From Mytilisepta virgata (lineage: Eukaryota; Mollusca; Bivalvia; Mytilida; Mytilidae), in assembly GCA_028015205.1 (NCBI GenBank), contig CM051521.1, positions 87,210,513-87,274,512 on the forward strand: a stretch of 64,000 nt of DNA. Direction: 5' to 3'. Under the pieces are notes generated by a model, which had not been told where the DNA came from, ran no database searches, and saw only the letters and a list, made by a program, of their open reading frames with translations. Each line of letters opens with the position of its first letter. Positions within the stretch are counted from its first letter, which is position 1. Shown here one piece after another: positions 1 through 12,039 of this stretch. Made by a program: the position numbers and the translations under genes.

Positions 1-860
1 AGTTGAGGCCCCAGAGGGGACATTTTCAATTTTACCCTTATTTGTCCCTGTTCACTGACGTGAACGTCGAAACATTAAAACCAACAGTCTCATTTGAAAG
101 AATAGATATGGAACAACTCACCCAGCTGTATAAAGTTAACATTTTCTTTTTCTGGAAAGTTTCCAGAAAGAAACACCGATTTCGTGTTTTTTAGAACGGA
201 CAATTGAAGGGCAAATGGTCCAGATTATCATGGAAATTGGTTCACTTCCGTTGTTTTTCTAAGTTGACGAATTATGGTGAACATAATCAAGGCCATTAAT
301 AAAGTTTTCTTTTTCATATTTTGGGTGATTTTTGTCAATTTCGTTATTTTTCGAAAATTTCGTGAAATGACGCCATAATCAGTAGTAACAAATTTTTTGC
401 ACTTGATTTGAAATCATTTAGCATTGAGTTATTGCCTCATAAAACACCTTTGCTTAAAATGGACATAAACAGAGAAAAATTAAATCTCAATCATACATAT
501 TTTGTCTATGCGTTTCTTTTTTTGAAGAGTATATATTTCGTAGGCAATATTTGTTCTTATAAATTCATCAACAATGTATCTAATACACTAGGAAACTATT
601 TCATCAAATAACATTACCAAATGCTGAGCCATACATTTACACTTATGTAATTTATAAAACCGTGCGTATTGTCATTATGGTAGACTAAAATATGAAGATT
701 TTGTCCTAAAACTTCTAATAATATTTGAAATTTTATTCATCTGACTGAATGATGTGCCTTAATACTTACTGAAATAAATACGAATTCTCTGTAGAATTAT
801 AAAAAAATGTGTGAGTCTTCCAAGGAAGACATGTGTCGCCTGCGGACGTCAATTTTTACA
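1..860. other. AT-rich non-coding stretch, nothing recognised
   Basis: No open frame of more than about 65 codons, no recognised repeat and no convincing splice-bounded exon on either strand. Two short open frames (3-194 and 408-611) have the Phe/Ile/Lys/Asn-rich composition expected of AT-rich random sequence and are not called as genes. Confidence 0.5.
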
Positions 861-864
861 AAAG

Positions 865-1400
865 ATATTAAAATTTTCTAAAAATGAATTATATATGCAC
901 ACCTTTGCATTAACGTTAATGCAGAGAGAAGGTTTCATCAAATTGTTCTGAGCCGTTATGGAGTAGTTGAGGATAGAAGTTTTGAACCCCCCCTTTTTTC
1001 AAAAATGTAAATTTTTACCCCAAAAAATTTAAAATTTTTAAAAATAAAATATATATGCACACCTGTGCATTAAGGTTAACGCACAGAGAAAGTTTAATCA
1101 AATTCCTTTGAGCGGATATGGAGTAGTTGAGGATAGAAGTTTTGCCCCCCCCCCTTTTTTGCAAAAATGTCAATTTTTACATTTTTTTTTTTTAATTTTC
1201 TAAAAATGAAATATATATGCACACCTTTGCATTAAGGTTAATGCACAAAGAAAGTTTCATCAAATTGCTTTGGGCGGTTATGAAGTAGTTGAGGATAGAA
1301 GTTTTGAACTCCCCTTCTTTCAAAAATGTCAATTTTTACAAAAAAAAATTTGAAAATTTGAAATTTTCTAAAATTGAAATATATATGCACACTGTGGGAG
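865..1400. repeat. 163-bp tandem repeat, about 3.2 copies
   Basis: The marker ATATATGCACACC recurs near 888, 1050, 1213 and 1381, giving a period of about 163 bp. Each unit carries the same order of blocks: the marker, a TTTGCATTAAGGTTAATGCA-like inverted motif, a GTTTCATCAAATT block, a GGAGTAGTTGAGGATAGAAG block, then a run of C followed by T/A tracts. Copies diverge by substitutions and homopolymer length. The C-run grows from 7 to 10 between copies. No coding capacity is seen. It is an ordinary local satellite or a multiplied part of a dispersed repeat. Confidence 0.8.
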
Positions 1401-1504
1401 GGGGGGGCAAAATTTCCAATTTAATCTTCTCATGTGTTCCTAGTTAATGAAGATTTAAAGACTTTCTTTCAAGGTACAACATCTTATCTAGTTTAATTAC
1501 CCAG

Positions 1505-1719
1505 TGTGGCACCGTTAAAGTCCACAATTCCTCTAAAGTCCACAACACCGCTAAAGTCCACAACAAATTTCCGCTAAAGTCCATAACGCCGCTAAAGTCC
1601 ACAAACTTTCCGCTAAAGTCCACAAAATGACCTCCGCTAAAGTCCACAAAAAAACGCCGTTAAAGTCCACAAGAACAAGTTCCTCTAAAGTCCACAAAAA
1701 AACGCCGTTAAAGTCCACA
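1505..1719 (+). repeat. Left terminal inverted repeat, ten TAAAGTCCACAA iterations
   Basis: Ten copies of the motif TAAAGTCCACAA (one copy has CCATAA, the last CCACAC), each preceded by CCGC, CCGT or CCTC, spaced 18-25 bp apart. Uneven spacing with strict motif conservation looks more like a set of protein-binding sites than a slipped microsatellite. The Met-Asp-Phe-Ser-Gly repeat peptide that can be read on the minus strand is only a translation of this array. Confidence 0.85.
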
Positions 1720-2584
1720 CAGCTCTTTTCTTTGTTATTGAAAAAATAATTCTTTTCTTTTTATCCCGGTATTATAGTAAAAAGCATGGACTTTTGTTCT
1801 TGGCAGTTTTTTCTTATCGGTCTGATTTATATATTTAATAAATGAAGATTACATGTATCTGCAGAAGATTTTGATCCTCATAATTTGATCTATCATGTAT
1901 TGTGAATTTTTGTGAATCAACATTTATGATTTTGAAAAAGAGCAGTCTAATGTCGCTACAAGGCAGCACTCGCACCCGCAAAGTGGAAAGGAATTAATAT
2001 AAGTAGCAAACTTGTTTTTCAATCCACTATGAATAAATTTGTATAAACTACCATTTATGAAAAGTTATCTGGTTCTATCTATAAACATAAGATCGAAACC
2101 CATTCAGTTCCTGTCATTCTTCCCAGCAGCAAAAACGGTCCATAAGCCTCAAAGATAGACTTCAAACCAAAATGTTCACGTTTGAAATCACAATGTTAAT
2201 AAATTTTAAAATTCCACAATTGCAGAATATTTTGTGGTGCTAAGCAGATTTCGTTCACTGATTGGTTTGTATGTTTGTTTGGTTTGCTACAAGAAATAGA
2301 TATTTGTTTGAGAATGTGTTGAAGACGATTTGAAAAAAAAATGTGTGGATGCTCTTCATTGTGTTTTACCAATGACGAGTAATAGAATTAAAGGTTTTAT
2401 TTCAACCATGATATATGTATATGTTGTAGGGTACTGTGAAAACAATTTAAAGTTGTTAGTTTGATTAAAACACAGCCCTAATGGAAATCGGTTAAACTTG
2501 CATAAACTAGATTTAAGATTTAGATGTGAAATTCATCAGACTATAATACCAATCATTTTTATAGAGTCCTTTACACAGGAATTG

Positions 2585-2850
2585 AACCTGTCCCAAGTCA
2601 GGAATTCAGTGGTGTCGTGTGTTATGTGTAACATATTTGTTTTTCGTTCATTTTTTGTACATAAATCAGGCCGTTAGTTTTCTCGTTTGAATTGTTTTAC
2701 ATTTGTCATTCGGGGCCTTTTATAGTTGACTATGCGGTATGGGCTTTGCTTATTGTCGAAGGCCGTACGGTGACCTATGGTTGTTAATTTCTGTGTCATT
2801 TGGTCCCCTTGTGAAGAGTTAAATCATTGGCAATCATACCACTTCTTCTT
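2585..2850 (+). repeat. Dispersed mussel repeat starting CCTGTCCCAAGTCAGG
   Basis: The block begins TGAACCTGTCCCAAGTCAGG, passes through TCGTTTGAATTGTTTTACA and TTTATAGTTGACTATGCGGT, and ends AATCATACCACTTCTTC followed by a T run. I recognise this order of blocks as a very common dispersed element in Mytilus DNA. The family assignment is from memory. Another common mussel repeat ending in the complementary motif lies at 40425-40655. It lies inside the TIR element at 1505-4485, so it is either part of that element or was inserted into it. Confidence 0.6.
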
Positions 2851-4270
2851 TTTTTTTTGATATTGAACAACAACTTTACTTTCGGTTAACCAGTTAAAGA
2901 GTTCGAACGATGATCCGAGTAACCTGATGAGCAAAACTGTTGAATTGACAACACGAAAATATAGTATCAATGACAGGAAAGGTGATCAACATAATTTTTT
3001 GTGTTTTATGAGAATTGATAATAAACAAAAACGTAAGAAATCAACATTTAATAAACGACAGGAAATTCTGTACAATATATACATAGATCTTAAACGTTTT
3101 AAACCTCGGGAAGCATGTGATCTTAAGGTTGTATCGCTCCCTGACATAAATAAGATTTAAGAAAACACATGATAGTTTAAAGTTTTCTAAACTTTGGAGC
3201 TCCAGTGCTCGGGCCTCTTGGACATGCATTTCTTTCAACAAAACATTCACACCCACCCTACTGAGGGTTAGTACAAAAGTTTTAATTATCTTTTGCAAAA
3301 TATTTCTAGCAATGGTGGTCATCTTGGATGCTATTGGATACGAATCTAAAAGGAGATTATATTAAAAGAGTGATTCAAATTTTCGTATTGTTTTATCGAA
3401 CGTATTTTGAAAGAAGACACACCCCCCCCCCTTTCAGAGGATTTTTTGTTTCAAAACAGAAAAAAATACGACGAACTGATGTTTATACGTCGACAATGAC
3501 GGTCGCTCAATGTTGGCAAAAACTCACATGTATAAGCAAAAAGAAAAATTGATATTTTAGTCCATCGAAACAAAATACATTTGGTAGTTAACCAGACTCA
3601 ATTTTGAAAGAGCAGCAATCGTAGACTTATATAAAAGTTTGGTCAAAATAGGAAAAAAAATGTTTTTAGAGGAGGAGATGTGCTATTTGTGAACAAATGA
3701 ACAACGGAGGCAGTAATGGCAAACGCTTACATGACCAGGTCATATATATGACTTGACTTTCTACCGTAAAATAATGGCTTCGATACAATTCTTTACTTAT
3801 AATCTTATACCGAAATCTAACTAAATGTTTAAGACATTTTCAGCCAAAGAATAATGTACCTCATTATAGAAAAAAAAGTAAAATCAAAATTAAATTAGAT
3901 GTACAAATACTCAGACTTCTTATCTAACTATTTCATTCCTGAAAAAAAGCAAACACTGCCTTATATAATAACTAGGGATTAACTGACAGAAAGACATTCT
4001 GCATCAAATAAATGAAAATATAACTTCTTCCTCTTATTGTAAAAATCAACATAACTGTGTAATATACAATTTAATATATTCAGGTTTCTTTTTCTGAATT
4101 TTTTATGTAGTTTACATAATAATTTATAATTCTTTTTATCCAATTGCTATGTACAGATGATCCAGACCATATGCGCATTTTGTCCATTAAATCTAAAAAA
4201 ATCTTCTTCATACATTCTTTGTCGAATTTGTTGTATTGGCATGTCTTTCAACAGCAACATCAAAAAAATG

Positions 4271-4485
4271 TGTGGACTTTAACGGTGTTTTTTTGTGGAC
4301 TTTAGCGGAACTTGTTCTTGTGGACTTTAACGGCGTTTTTTTGTGGACTTTAGCGGAGGTCATTTTGTGGACTTTAGCGGAAAGTTTGTGGACTTTAGCG
4401 GCGTTATGGACTTTAGCGGAAATTTGTTGTGGACTTTAGCGGTGTTGTGGACTTTAGAGGAATTGTGGACTTTAACGGTGCCACA
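4271..4485 (-). repeat. Right terminal inverted repeat, ten TTGTGGACTTTA iterations
   Basis: Reverse complement of 1505-1719 with the same order and spacing of the ten motif copies. One mismatch is seen in the innermost motif pair (AACACC-type against AACGCC-type). It is followed immediately by the ACCCAG target duplication. Confidence 0.85.
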
Positions 4486-4625
4486 ACCCAGATATGTTTA
4501 ATTACCAATGAATTTCAAACAGTTGGTTTTAAAAAGACAGACAATTTTAAATAATCTTGTGTTTATATATGAATCAATGAGTAAGTCATTGTATATGAAG
4601 GGTGTGCGAGTCATTAAATACATGT

Positions 4626-4850
4626 ACTTGCAAATCTTCAACGGGCACTGATGGAAAAATTAATTTTACTTTCTTCGCTGCGATACATCTCCATCCAATT
4701 AACTCTTCGTCTTTTTTATTATCAGATTTGTAAAAAGTTACATACATGTTAATTTTCACATTTATTTTTCAATCAACCATTACAAAAGATCATTGCATAT
4801 GTTATGGCCACTTTCTTGAAATTTTCGTTGGATAAATATGAAGATTTTCA
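4626..4850 (+). repeat. Direct repeat shared with 11096-11260
   Basis: The series AATCTTCAAC, TGATGGAAAA, TTAATTTTAC, GTAAAAAGTTACA, TGTTAATTTTCACA, TTGT-type AT tract, and a GATCATTG block followed by CACTTTCTTGAAATTT is found again in the same order at 11096-11260, with one internal deletion of about 50 bp in the second copy. It is a diverged dispersed repeat copy, with no coding potential seen. Confidence 0.6.
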
Positions 4851-4899
4851 ACAATGTGAAGCTGTGTTTCTAGTAATTTTAGCACACATTTTTTTGTTA

Positions 4900-6820
4900 C
4901 CTCAAGGAGGGGGGGGGGGGGGTCATCATATAAATCCGCCAATGTTGCAGGTTCTTCTAACAAGCTTTTCAGCAACCATAAATCTGCCCTTACAAAATTC
5001 GGTTTTATATATTTATCGTAATCTGAACTACATGAACTGTGACGACTATTTCTGTATGGGGGTGAACTACTCTCAAGGTATACCAATCCGTAGGGCATAC
5101 TTTACTTCTTTTTTGGAGGGCTTACAAATTTACTAATTTTGGAGATCTTTGGGATAAAACTTCAGACGCACAACGTATCTTTTGGAGGTAAAAAATTATG
5201 AGGCATTTTAAAAGGGATAAAAGATGTTTTGACGTATATTTAGGAATATTAATATTTGAAAATTTTCATCTTTAGTGCATGTACCTGTGACTTATTTAGT
5301 CCAGAGTCTACAAAATGTATCAAAAATTTTTACATTTTAAAATAAATAGCTCAAATCATACTAAACAAAACATTTTATGTATTTGTTAAGTATTTCATAT
5401 TCTGTCAACATTTAGGTGAGTTTATTATTATTAATATCATGCTAAAAATTTATTAAAGCGTTGGTGGTTAAACGATATTACGCGCGTCATCAGTTTAATG
5501 AAATCTAATATTGCTGATTACGTTTAAAAGTAGTAGAGCCTTTTTCGCAATATTTATTTCACATCTAGGGCCCTTTTCAATAAGCCGTCTGAGGCCTATA
5601 CAAATTTCTGTAGGCATAGCCTAGTATGTGTTCCCTTAAGATATGCTAATACATGTAATAACTAACATATAAGTTACTAAAAAAATTCTTCTTACCTAAA
5701 CATGGGAGACATTTTTAACACAAATTTGCGAAATTAACTTCTTGAATACAATTTTTCCACGTGAAGGACACTCAGAACCAAAACTTTGTTTTTGGTGTAA
5801 ATGAGTTTATGAATCTCTTTTTATATGACAATAGAATGATTTTGGGTCTGAAATTCCTTCTTCGCAATATTCCAAAAATGATACAAATTTACCCAAATCG
5901 CCCATATATACACACGACCTTTGCGGGTAAATTTTTTTTCTTATAAGGTGCATTGCTTACAACCGATTAAGATAAAAAGGAGAAAAATATTTCAGATTAA
6001 GAATGAATGTTTAACAGTGAAACAAATACTGGGGAAAGTGGCCCTACTTATCTGTTTTCTCCATAAAGCCGAATTGATGTTATTCACCTTGAAACTTGTA
6101 ATCGCAGATATAATATATATATAACTATTCCTTCTCTCCACCAAGTATTAAAATAGCAAAATATCCATGGAAACTGATTTGTGCATTGGAAAATGTTTGA
6201 AACCGAGATGAAAAAAGCCAGTTCCTATACGACAGAACTTTAAAAGAAAAAATCAGTCTGTCTGTCGATTAGATGATTCGCAAAGTAGAGATGTCAGATG
6301 AATTTATTCAATTTCTTTCTCTTATACAATTTATTATCACTCCAGCAGGTCTCAATTTTTACGGAAGATTCACACATTTTAACATATTACTGGAAATTTT
6401 GCCAATTAAAAAGATGGTCAATTCAGCATGTTCAGTGCGTGGCCTAAAAAAATTAGTAAAATTTTAAACCTTGCGATGATCAATTAATTTTGTAATTTAA
6501 AAACAACTGTTACAGTGACTATAACAAGCGAGAATTTATACTGAAATTTACTGATTAAAATCACTTTGCAGGATATTATGTCATGAAAATATACAAGTTG
6601 ACTCCAAAAAGTAATAATTTAAACCCGAAAGAGTGTGTATAATACTTTATTTATTTATTTGCAAATGCGCCAAGAAAGGGAGAAAGGCTATTACTTGTTA
6701 TCATCTCTTGCTAAATACGAGGTCATGACCTTCCTGATAAGCCTGTGGCATGATTATTTAGAAGTGACTGCGTATGTGTTGATTAATTACTATTGTATAA
6801 AATAAAAACAATTAGTGGAG
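4900..6820. other. Intergenic, nothing recognised
   Basis: AT-rich sequence with a 12-base G run at about 4910-4922. An open frame on the minus strand (4802-5098) starts with a Ser/Tyr-rich stretch and crosses the G run as a Pro stretch; it lacks recognisable motifs or splice boundaries and is not called. The remaining open frames are short and low in complexity. Confidence 0.4.
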
Positions 6821-6828
6821 GCATATTA

Positions 6829-6985
6829 TAGCAGATAGAAGAATTAATAGTTGACATCTTATAATTGTTATATTAAAATTTCGATTTATCAATACAAACG
6901 TTTACTATAACAAGTTTGTATTGATAAATCAACATTTTGATATAACATAATTCCTATCAATTTTCCAGAATTTAATTTTATTAAA
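6829..6985 (+). repeat. Local duplication copy 1, carrying a MITE insertion
   Basis: GCAGATAGAAGAATTAATAG through AAAGATATAAT is repeated at 7121-7200 (GCAGATAGAGGAATTAATAG and so on). Copy 1 differs mainly by an 80-bp hairpin insertion at 6867-6946. The copies are separated by a GA/G-rich microsatellite. Confidence 0.75.
6867..6946. mobile_element. 80-bp foldback MITE with ATAATT target duplication
   Basis: The segment begins GTTATAT and ends ATATAAC. Its arms pair almost completely (GATTTATCAATACAAAC on the left, its complement GTTTGTATTGATAAATC on the right), leaving a short central loop. It is flanked by ATAATT on both sides (6861-6866 and 6947-6952). The paralogous copy at about 7149-7165 reads CTTATAATTCCTATC without the insertion, which is an empty site with a single ATAATT. 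Confidence 0.85.
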
Positions 6986-7036
6986 AGATATAATGGCAAT
7001 TGGGGCTATTACTTTAGACCAGGCAAATCAAATTTG

Positions 7037-7110
7037 TAGAGAGAGAGAGAGAGAGAGAGATAGATAGAGAGGGGGGGGGGTGACATAGAGAGAGAGAGGG
7101 GGAGGGGGTG
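7037..7110 (+). repeat. GA microsatellite followed by G runs
   Basis: About twelve GA dinucleotides, then GATAGATAGAGAG, a run of ten G, then a second GA block with G runs. It lies between the two copies of the local duplication and may have helped generate it. Confidence 0.9.
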
Positions 7111-7120
7111 ACATATAATG

Positions 7121-7205
7121 GCAGATAGAGGAATTAATAGTTACTATCTTATAATTCCTATCAATATTCCAGCATTTAGTTTTAGTAAAAGATATAATCA
7201 GAAGA
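7121..7205 (+). repeat. Local duplication copy 2 (MITE-free empty site)
   Basis: Matches 6829-6985 except that the 80-bp hairpin is absent, leaving CTTATAATTCCTATC intact. It gives direct evidence for where and how the MITE inserted. Confidence 0.75.
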
Positions 7206-7209
7206 TCCA

Positions 7210-9780
7210 GAAAAATGTCAAACATTCTATCAAGAGGATGAAAGTATTTAAAATTGTGTAAGAAATTATTTCTCTAAACCTGAGACATTTTCTGAACCAG
7301 ATCCTGAAAAAAAGTTGTATTTTATGTAACTTGCAAAGCCAATAAATCAACAATTAAGCTGATTGAAAGTATGTAATCATTATTTTCATCAGTAAGTTAT
7401 CTATTAATATTACATATTTGTTCTCGGATCATTTTTATTAAAACATTGAAACAGAAGGTAATAATTTTTTTTTCGATTTTTCGTCATTGGTCAAATTTTT
7501 AATTTCCCCAGCTTGATTATTGTATGATCCTTCTAGCTTTTAAAAAATACTGCAATTGTTTTACTTTAAAAAAAATCAATGTTTTTATCCATTTTTTCAG
7601 AAACAATGTGTATAAATGTGTATAAACAATGTGGTACAATGATAAGCACTGTAAAAGATAATAAAGTTTGTACCATACACAGATGGAGATAAGATTTTTG
7701 AAAGACCACTACTTATGACCAGCTGTGTTGAATGTCACAAGCAAAACATGCTAATTACCCTTGATAACCATCAGTACAGACAGATAAAGTGACTGAACTT
7801 CTCAGAACTTTTTATCCTCTCAAAAAAAATATTGCGTAAAAAATTTTTAATTTCAAACATTTTTAGCCCCAATATTTCTCAAGCCCCCCCCCCCTCTCCC
7901 TATAAATATTGACCGGCCCCTAAGCTAACATGCCTGTTGTATTTGGATTTTAATTCTATGGTGGTTAAGTCTGTTTCTTTTGGGGAGGTTTCCAAAAGAA
8001 CAAGCCAGGTTTAGAATAGATGGCTTCATAGCAAAGTTTTGTTAAAACCTTTCACTGAAGATCCCAAGAGACTAGCCATGTTGGGCTACCCAGTCAATAA
8101 ATTCACTGCCTATTCAAAGAAAGGCGTATGAAGAAAAGTGAAGACTTAAAAAAAGATACATATTCCGGGAAATGTGGGGTGAAAAACTTGGTGATTTACA
8201 TTTAAAGGGGATTGATTATCTATAAAACATAGGTAATATAAACAAAATATTAATTTTAATAATTAGTAATTTTAAGTTTTATCCCATGTATTTTTTAAAT
8301 CCCGGATTTATACCCATTTGATTTTCCTTGCACGTATTATACATTGTACACATCATAGACATACGTGAAATATTCTTGGTGCATTACATTAAAATTATAA
8401 TAAAGCTTTACGTTCAGGTTTGAAAAATTTTTCACTATCGATATCCTACAATAAAAATGGTTTAATAAATATTTTCATAATTTGGTGTCACCATTGGAGT
8501 TTGAAGCATGTCGGATCGACTTTTATAGTGTGTTATGATACTTTTCTTTTAGTTTCCTTGACCATATTTACAAAAAGGGGGGGGGCTCTTAGATTTAACT
8601 GCTTAACCATTTTATGCTCGTGTCCCAAGTTGAGAATCTCAGTTACCTTTCTGTTAATTTATTTGTTGATATTCTGACATGATATTGTACCACTGGACAT
8701 AACTACTCATGAATACTCTGGGGCCATCAGTCAGGGCATGGTGTGGAGACCATTTGTGCTTTGTTTGAATATATACTTGTGATTTATAATGGCACTCCAT
8801 GTCCGTTTTTCCTCAAACATACAATTAAAAGTTTAACATGAATCATATATTGGATAGTGGAAATAAAGCATTTTCGGATACTCCACAATAAAACAATCCA
8901 CAAAGTCCAGATTCTTTAAATTATTCAAAAGGTGCTTGAAGAACATTCAACAAAGCTTCTTATGCAGCTTGAAATGTCGCCGAACAACTTTAAAATATAG
9001 TCTGTTTGTTAAGTTTGTGAAACGGTGAAACTTTGGCAAATCGGATTTTGATAATTTTTTCGTGTAATTTTTTTTGTAAAATACTCATTAGAGCAAAGCT
9101 ACTTGGGTGACAGGAATAAAATTGGGAAGTAGCGCACCCATATTACTTTACTAATTTTTTTCTTACTTTTGTTGACCGGGTAAATTGCAGAAAAGTAGTA
9201 TGTATTATTTGCAGACATAACATATTCTTTTCTGCGGAAAAGTAAAACTGTTATTTCACAAAAAATTGTGGAAATTTAAATCAATTTATCTCGGTCAAAT
9301 TTACCACCCCCCCCCCCCCCCCTTTCCCATAAAAAAATAAAATAAAATAAAAATGAAAACAAAAAACAAAAACAACAAAAAAGCAAATGAATAAAGGAAA
9401 TGTAATAAAATGGAGACAAACGAAAATTACATAATAACGGATTTACAAATAAAATTTACATTTACTACATTTTAATTCATATTTAAAAAAATATATAATT
9501 GTTTATCCGTCTTGTTTTTTTCAATCAAGATTACCAGTACTACATGTTTTTAGATAAAATACATAAAATCTTGATATCATCCTAACTATCTATCCCGCCC
9601 GTTTATGCCAGATTGTCAGTTCAGAATTTGTTCTGGATGATTAAACACAATAAACATGTGATAAGGTAATTAACACGGGACTTATTGGTCACTCTGACAC
9701 GTGCCGATAAAAAATATTTATGTATGAATCTAATAATAATGAGATTTTAAATTCACGGGTTTTTTTTTGCATTTTAATTT
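7210..9780. other. Intergenic, homopolymer-rich, nothing recognised
   Basis: No gene seen. The stretch has long C or G runs (about 7885-7896, 8577-8585 and a run of about 18 C at 9304-9322 followed by AT-rich sequence). Open frames such as 8420-8677 have no motif and no flanking splice sites. Confidence 0.4.
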
Positions 9781-9788
9781 TCATTTTA

Positions 9789-9938
9789 TGACCTTTTCTT
9801 CATTTCTCTCACCATCATGTCTTTAGATTTTTTTCTTCCAACCAGCAAGATTAAGGTGCTTCGAGGTATTTCTACGAAGCCCTCTTCTTGATGCACGATG
9901 TATCTTGGCCGATTGCCGCGAAAAAATAAACCTTCACA
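9789..9938 (-). CDS. Possible terminal coding exon, unidentified protein
   Basis: On the minus strand, the last 40 or so codons before the stop at 9789 have a composition unlike the surrounding AT-rich noise: NRPRYIVHQEEGFVEIPRST, then a hydrophobic LILLVG stretch and a strongly basic tail ending in KKRS. The upstream part of the same open frame is Phe/Ile/Tyr-rich and looks like intron. An acceptor-like TTTGTGAAG precedes the protein-like part, so the segment could be a last exon or a decayed exon. I do not recognise the family. No AATAAA is seen soon after the stop. Confidence 0.25.
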
Positions 9939-11095
9939 AAAGACAATAACAAAATCAATAACAATTAAATAAAGAAAATATAAAATTATATAAAAAAAAA
10001 TAAATAAAATATGCCTCGATCGTCCACGAATGAGGAAAAGTTTACGAATAGACAAGATATGAACTTCTTGACAACAAAGATCATGGAAATAGGAATCTGT
10101 ATTGTGGTATTCTCTACAATCAAAACTGATGCAAGTTACCTCCCCCCCCCAACACTTTCCTTACCGGGGAATTTAAGCCGATCCTTACATAGTAAGAAAT
10201 TCTGATTACTCTTTAGTTGAAGAAAGCCAAACATAGTGAATCAAACTTTGGCTTTGATATATATATAGAAAAGGAAAATGACATTGTATGCGTAAGAAGT
10301 CGTTCTTGTGCATCGAAATTGGTATCAAAGAATATTATCGTTATCATCATGATCATTTTTAAATGAAATAAAAGCGTAAGAACGGAAATGGACTTAATTA
10401 ATGCATACTACGAACATGTACGTATGTTACAGTTTGTAATTCCGATATGCGAACGATTATAATACGGATGCAGTTTTAGATTTTTTTTCACCCACAGGTG
10501 TTTGAATGCCTTAATCTGATCAACAGAAAATATTAACTTGGAGTTGCCTTATCAGAGGCCCGAATTTTAGATCGTAAAATATTGTCATAGATTCATATCC
10601 AGCTCATACATATCATATTCAAAGGTCTCACTTGGTAACTTCGTAGTTAAACTTATAATAGTCACTTTTTAATGTAAGTTTCATTTTGTAATCTCACATT
10701 TTGATGTGACAAGGGCGAATCTAGAATTTGGGGAGGGGGTGGCATCCACCCAACATTCGAATAATTATTGCCCCTTGCTGCAACGCGACGGATGAATTTA
10801 GTAATGATCTGCATCCGTCCGTGCGCTCGCCTGTGCGTCTCATAATTCGGAACATATTAAACAAAAATAAAGAAATATTAAATGAAAAAAGAATGAAAGT
10901 TAACATTTTGTTTAAAATGTTTTAAATGCCCTTTTGCACTAACACTAACCTAAAAATAAAAAAACAACCCAGCTATACTTGCATGATTAATTTATGCATT
11001 GTACCTATATAAATTTCACATATACTGATTCACAAATATTTAAATAAAAATGAAACCAGATTTTAAAGTTTAAGCCATCGTCTGTGAAGTAATTA

Positions 11096-11260
11096 AATGA
11101 AAATCTTCAATGCACGTTGATGGAAAATTAATTTTACCCCGTTGTAAAAAGTTACACGCGTGTTAGTTTTCACAACTATTTGTCATTTATTATCAATTAC
11201 ATGTACTACAAGAGATCATTTGTAATGATCACTTTCGTAAGATTTGAAAATTATAAACAT
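11096..11260 (+). repeat. Second copy of the 4626-4850 repeat
   Basis: Same block order as at 4626-4850, lacking the TTCTTCGCTGCG to TTATCAGATT segment. Divergence between the two copies is moderate, so they are not a recent duplication. Confidence 0.6.
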
Positions 11261-12039
11261 AATCAAGGAGGTCGATTTGTGTTTTTTTTAATTTTTCATA
11301 TAACATTTTTTGGTGACCTTAACTTAACAGAAGGGGACACGTGCCCCCTGCGCTCCGTAAATCCGCCACTGAGTGATCTTTCTCTAATTTTCATAGTTTT
11401 ATATAATGTATACTTGTAATTAAGTTGAAAAGTTAAGTTATAAAAAGTGCAAAAATGGCCGTTAATACATTTGGCTGGGTTAACAGAGCTCACTCTATAA
11501 AAACACGTGGAAATTTGCATATTCTGTTCGAAATCTACTCTTACATGACATATTTCATGAACCAAGAAATTCTTATTTAGTTTAATTCTATATCTTCGAA
11601 ACAGTTTATATTTTGATGAAATGCCCTCTAATACAAAACTAACAGTTAACAAATCTTTATGATGTCTTTTTTTATCTTGCCTGACCAGAAATGACAAGCA
11701 ACATTTTTAAAACTATTATTCAACATGTTCAAAGGTGACCAAAGCAAAACGTTTTTGCAGCAGAAAATTAATTTGAAACCCTCAATTAATATCTGCAAAT
11801 TCATTCCGAAATCTCATAGCTTAATGGACTGGAATGTGACGTATGAGAGCCCTAGTCATTAAAAAAAGCGAGGTTTGACTTCAGAGGAATCTCGGACTAT
11901 CTACATAATGTATTAAGTTTAAAATTACATGTATTTTCATGATTTTGATTTTATTTCGTCAATTTGGCACCGGTGCACACACTATCAATTTCGCTTCTTT
12001 TTTTAAACTCAGATTGCAAATAATCTTCATATAGTTTGA

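Larger units (their letters stand above)
1505..4485. mobile_element. DNA transposon-like element with iterated 215-bp TIRs and 6-bp target duplication
   Basis: The two ends are reverse complements of each other over about 215 bp (1505-1719 against 4271-4485), starting TGTGGCACCG and ending CGGTGCCACA. The six bases just outside are the same on both sides, ACCCAG at 1499-1504 and 4486-4491, which is the expected footprint of insertion. The 2.5-kb interior is AT-rich and carries a dispersed mussel repeat (2585-2850) and no open frame resembling a transposase, so this is a non-autonomous copy. The superfamily is unclear: a 6-bp duplication alone does not settle it. The near identity of the TIRs (I see one clear mismatch) suggests a recent insertion or ongoing gene conversion. 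Confidence 0.85.

Noticed and set aside
1505..1719. CRISPR-like array
   Set aside because: Repeats of 12-16 bp with spacers of 6-13 bp, in an animal genome, and mirrored at the other end of a transposon: these are TIR iterations.
4802..5098. 98-codon minus-strand frame with a Ser/Tyr-rich start
   Set aside because: It crosses a 12-base homopolymer and a copy of a repeat shared with 11.1 kb; no motif or splice support.
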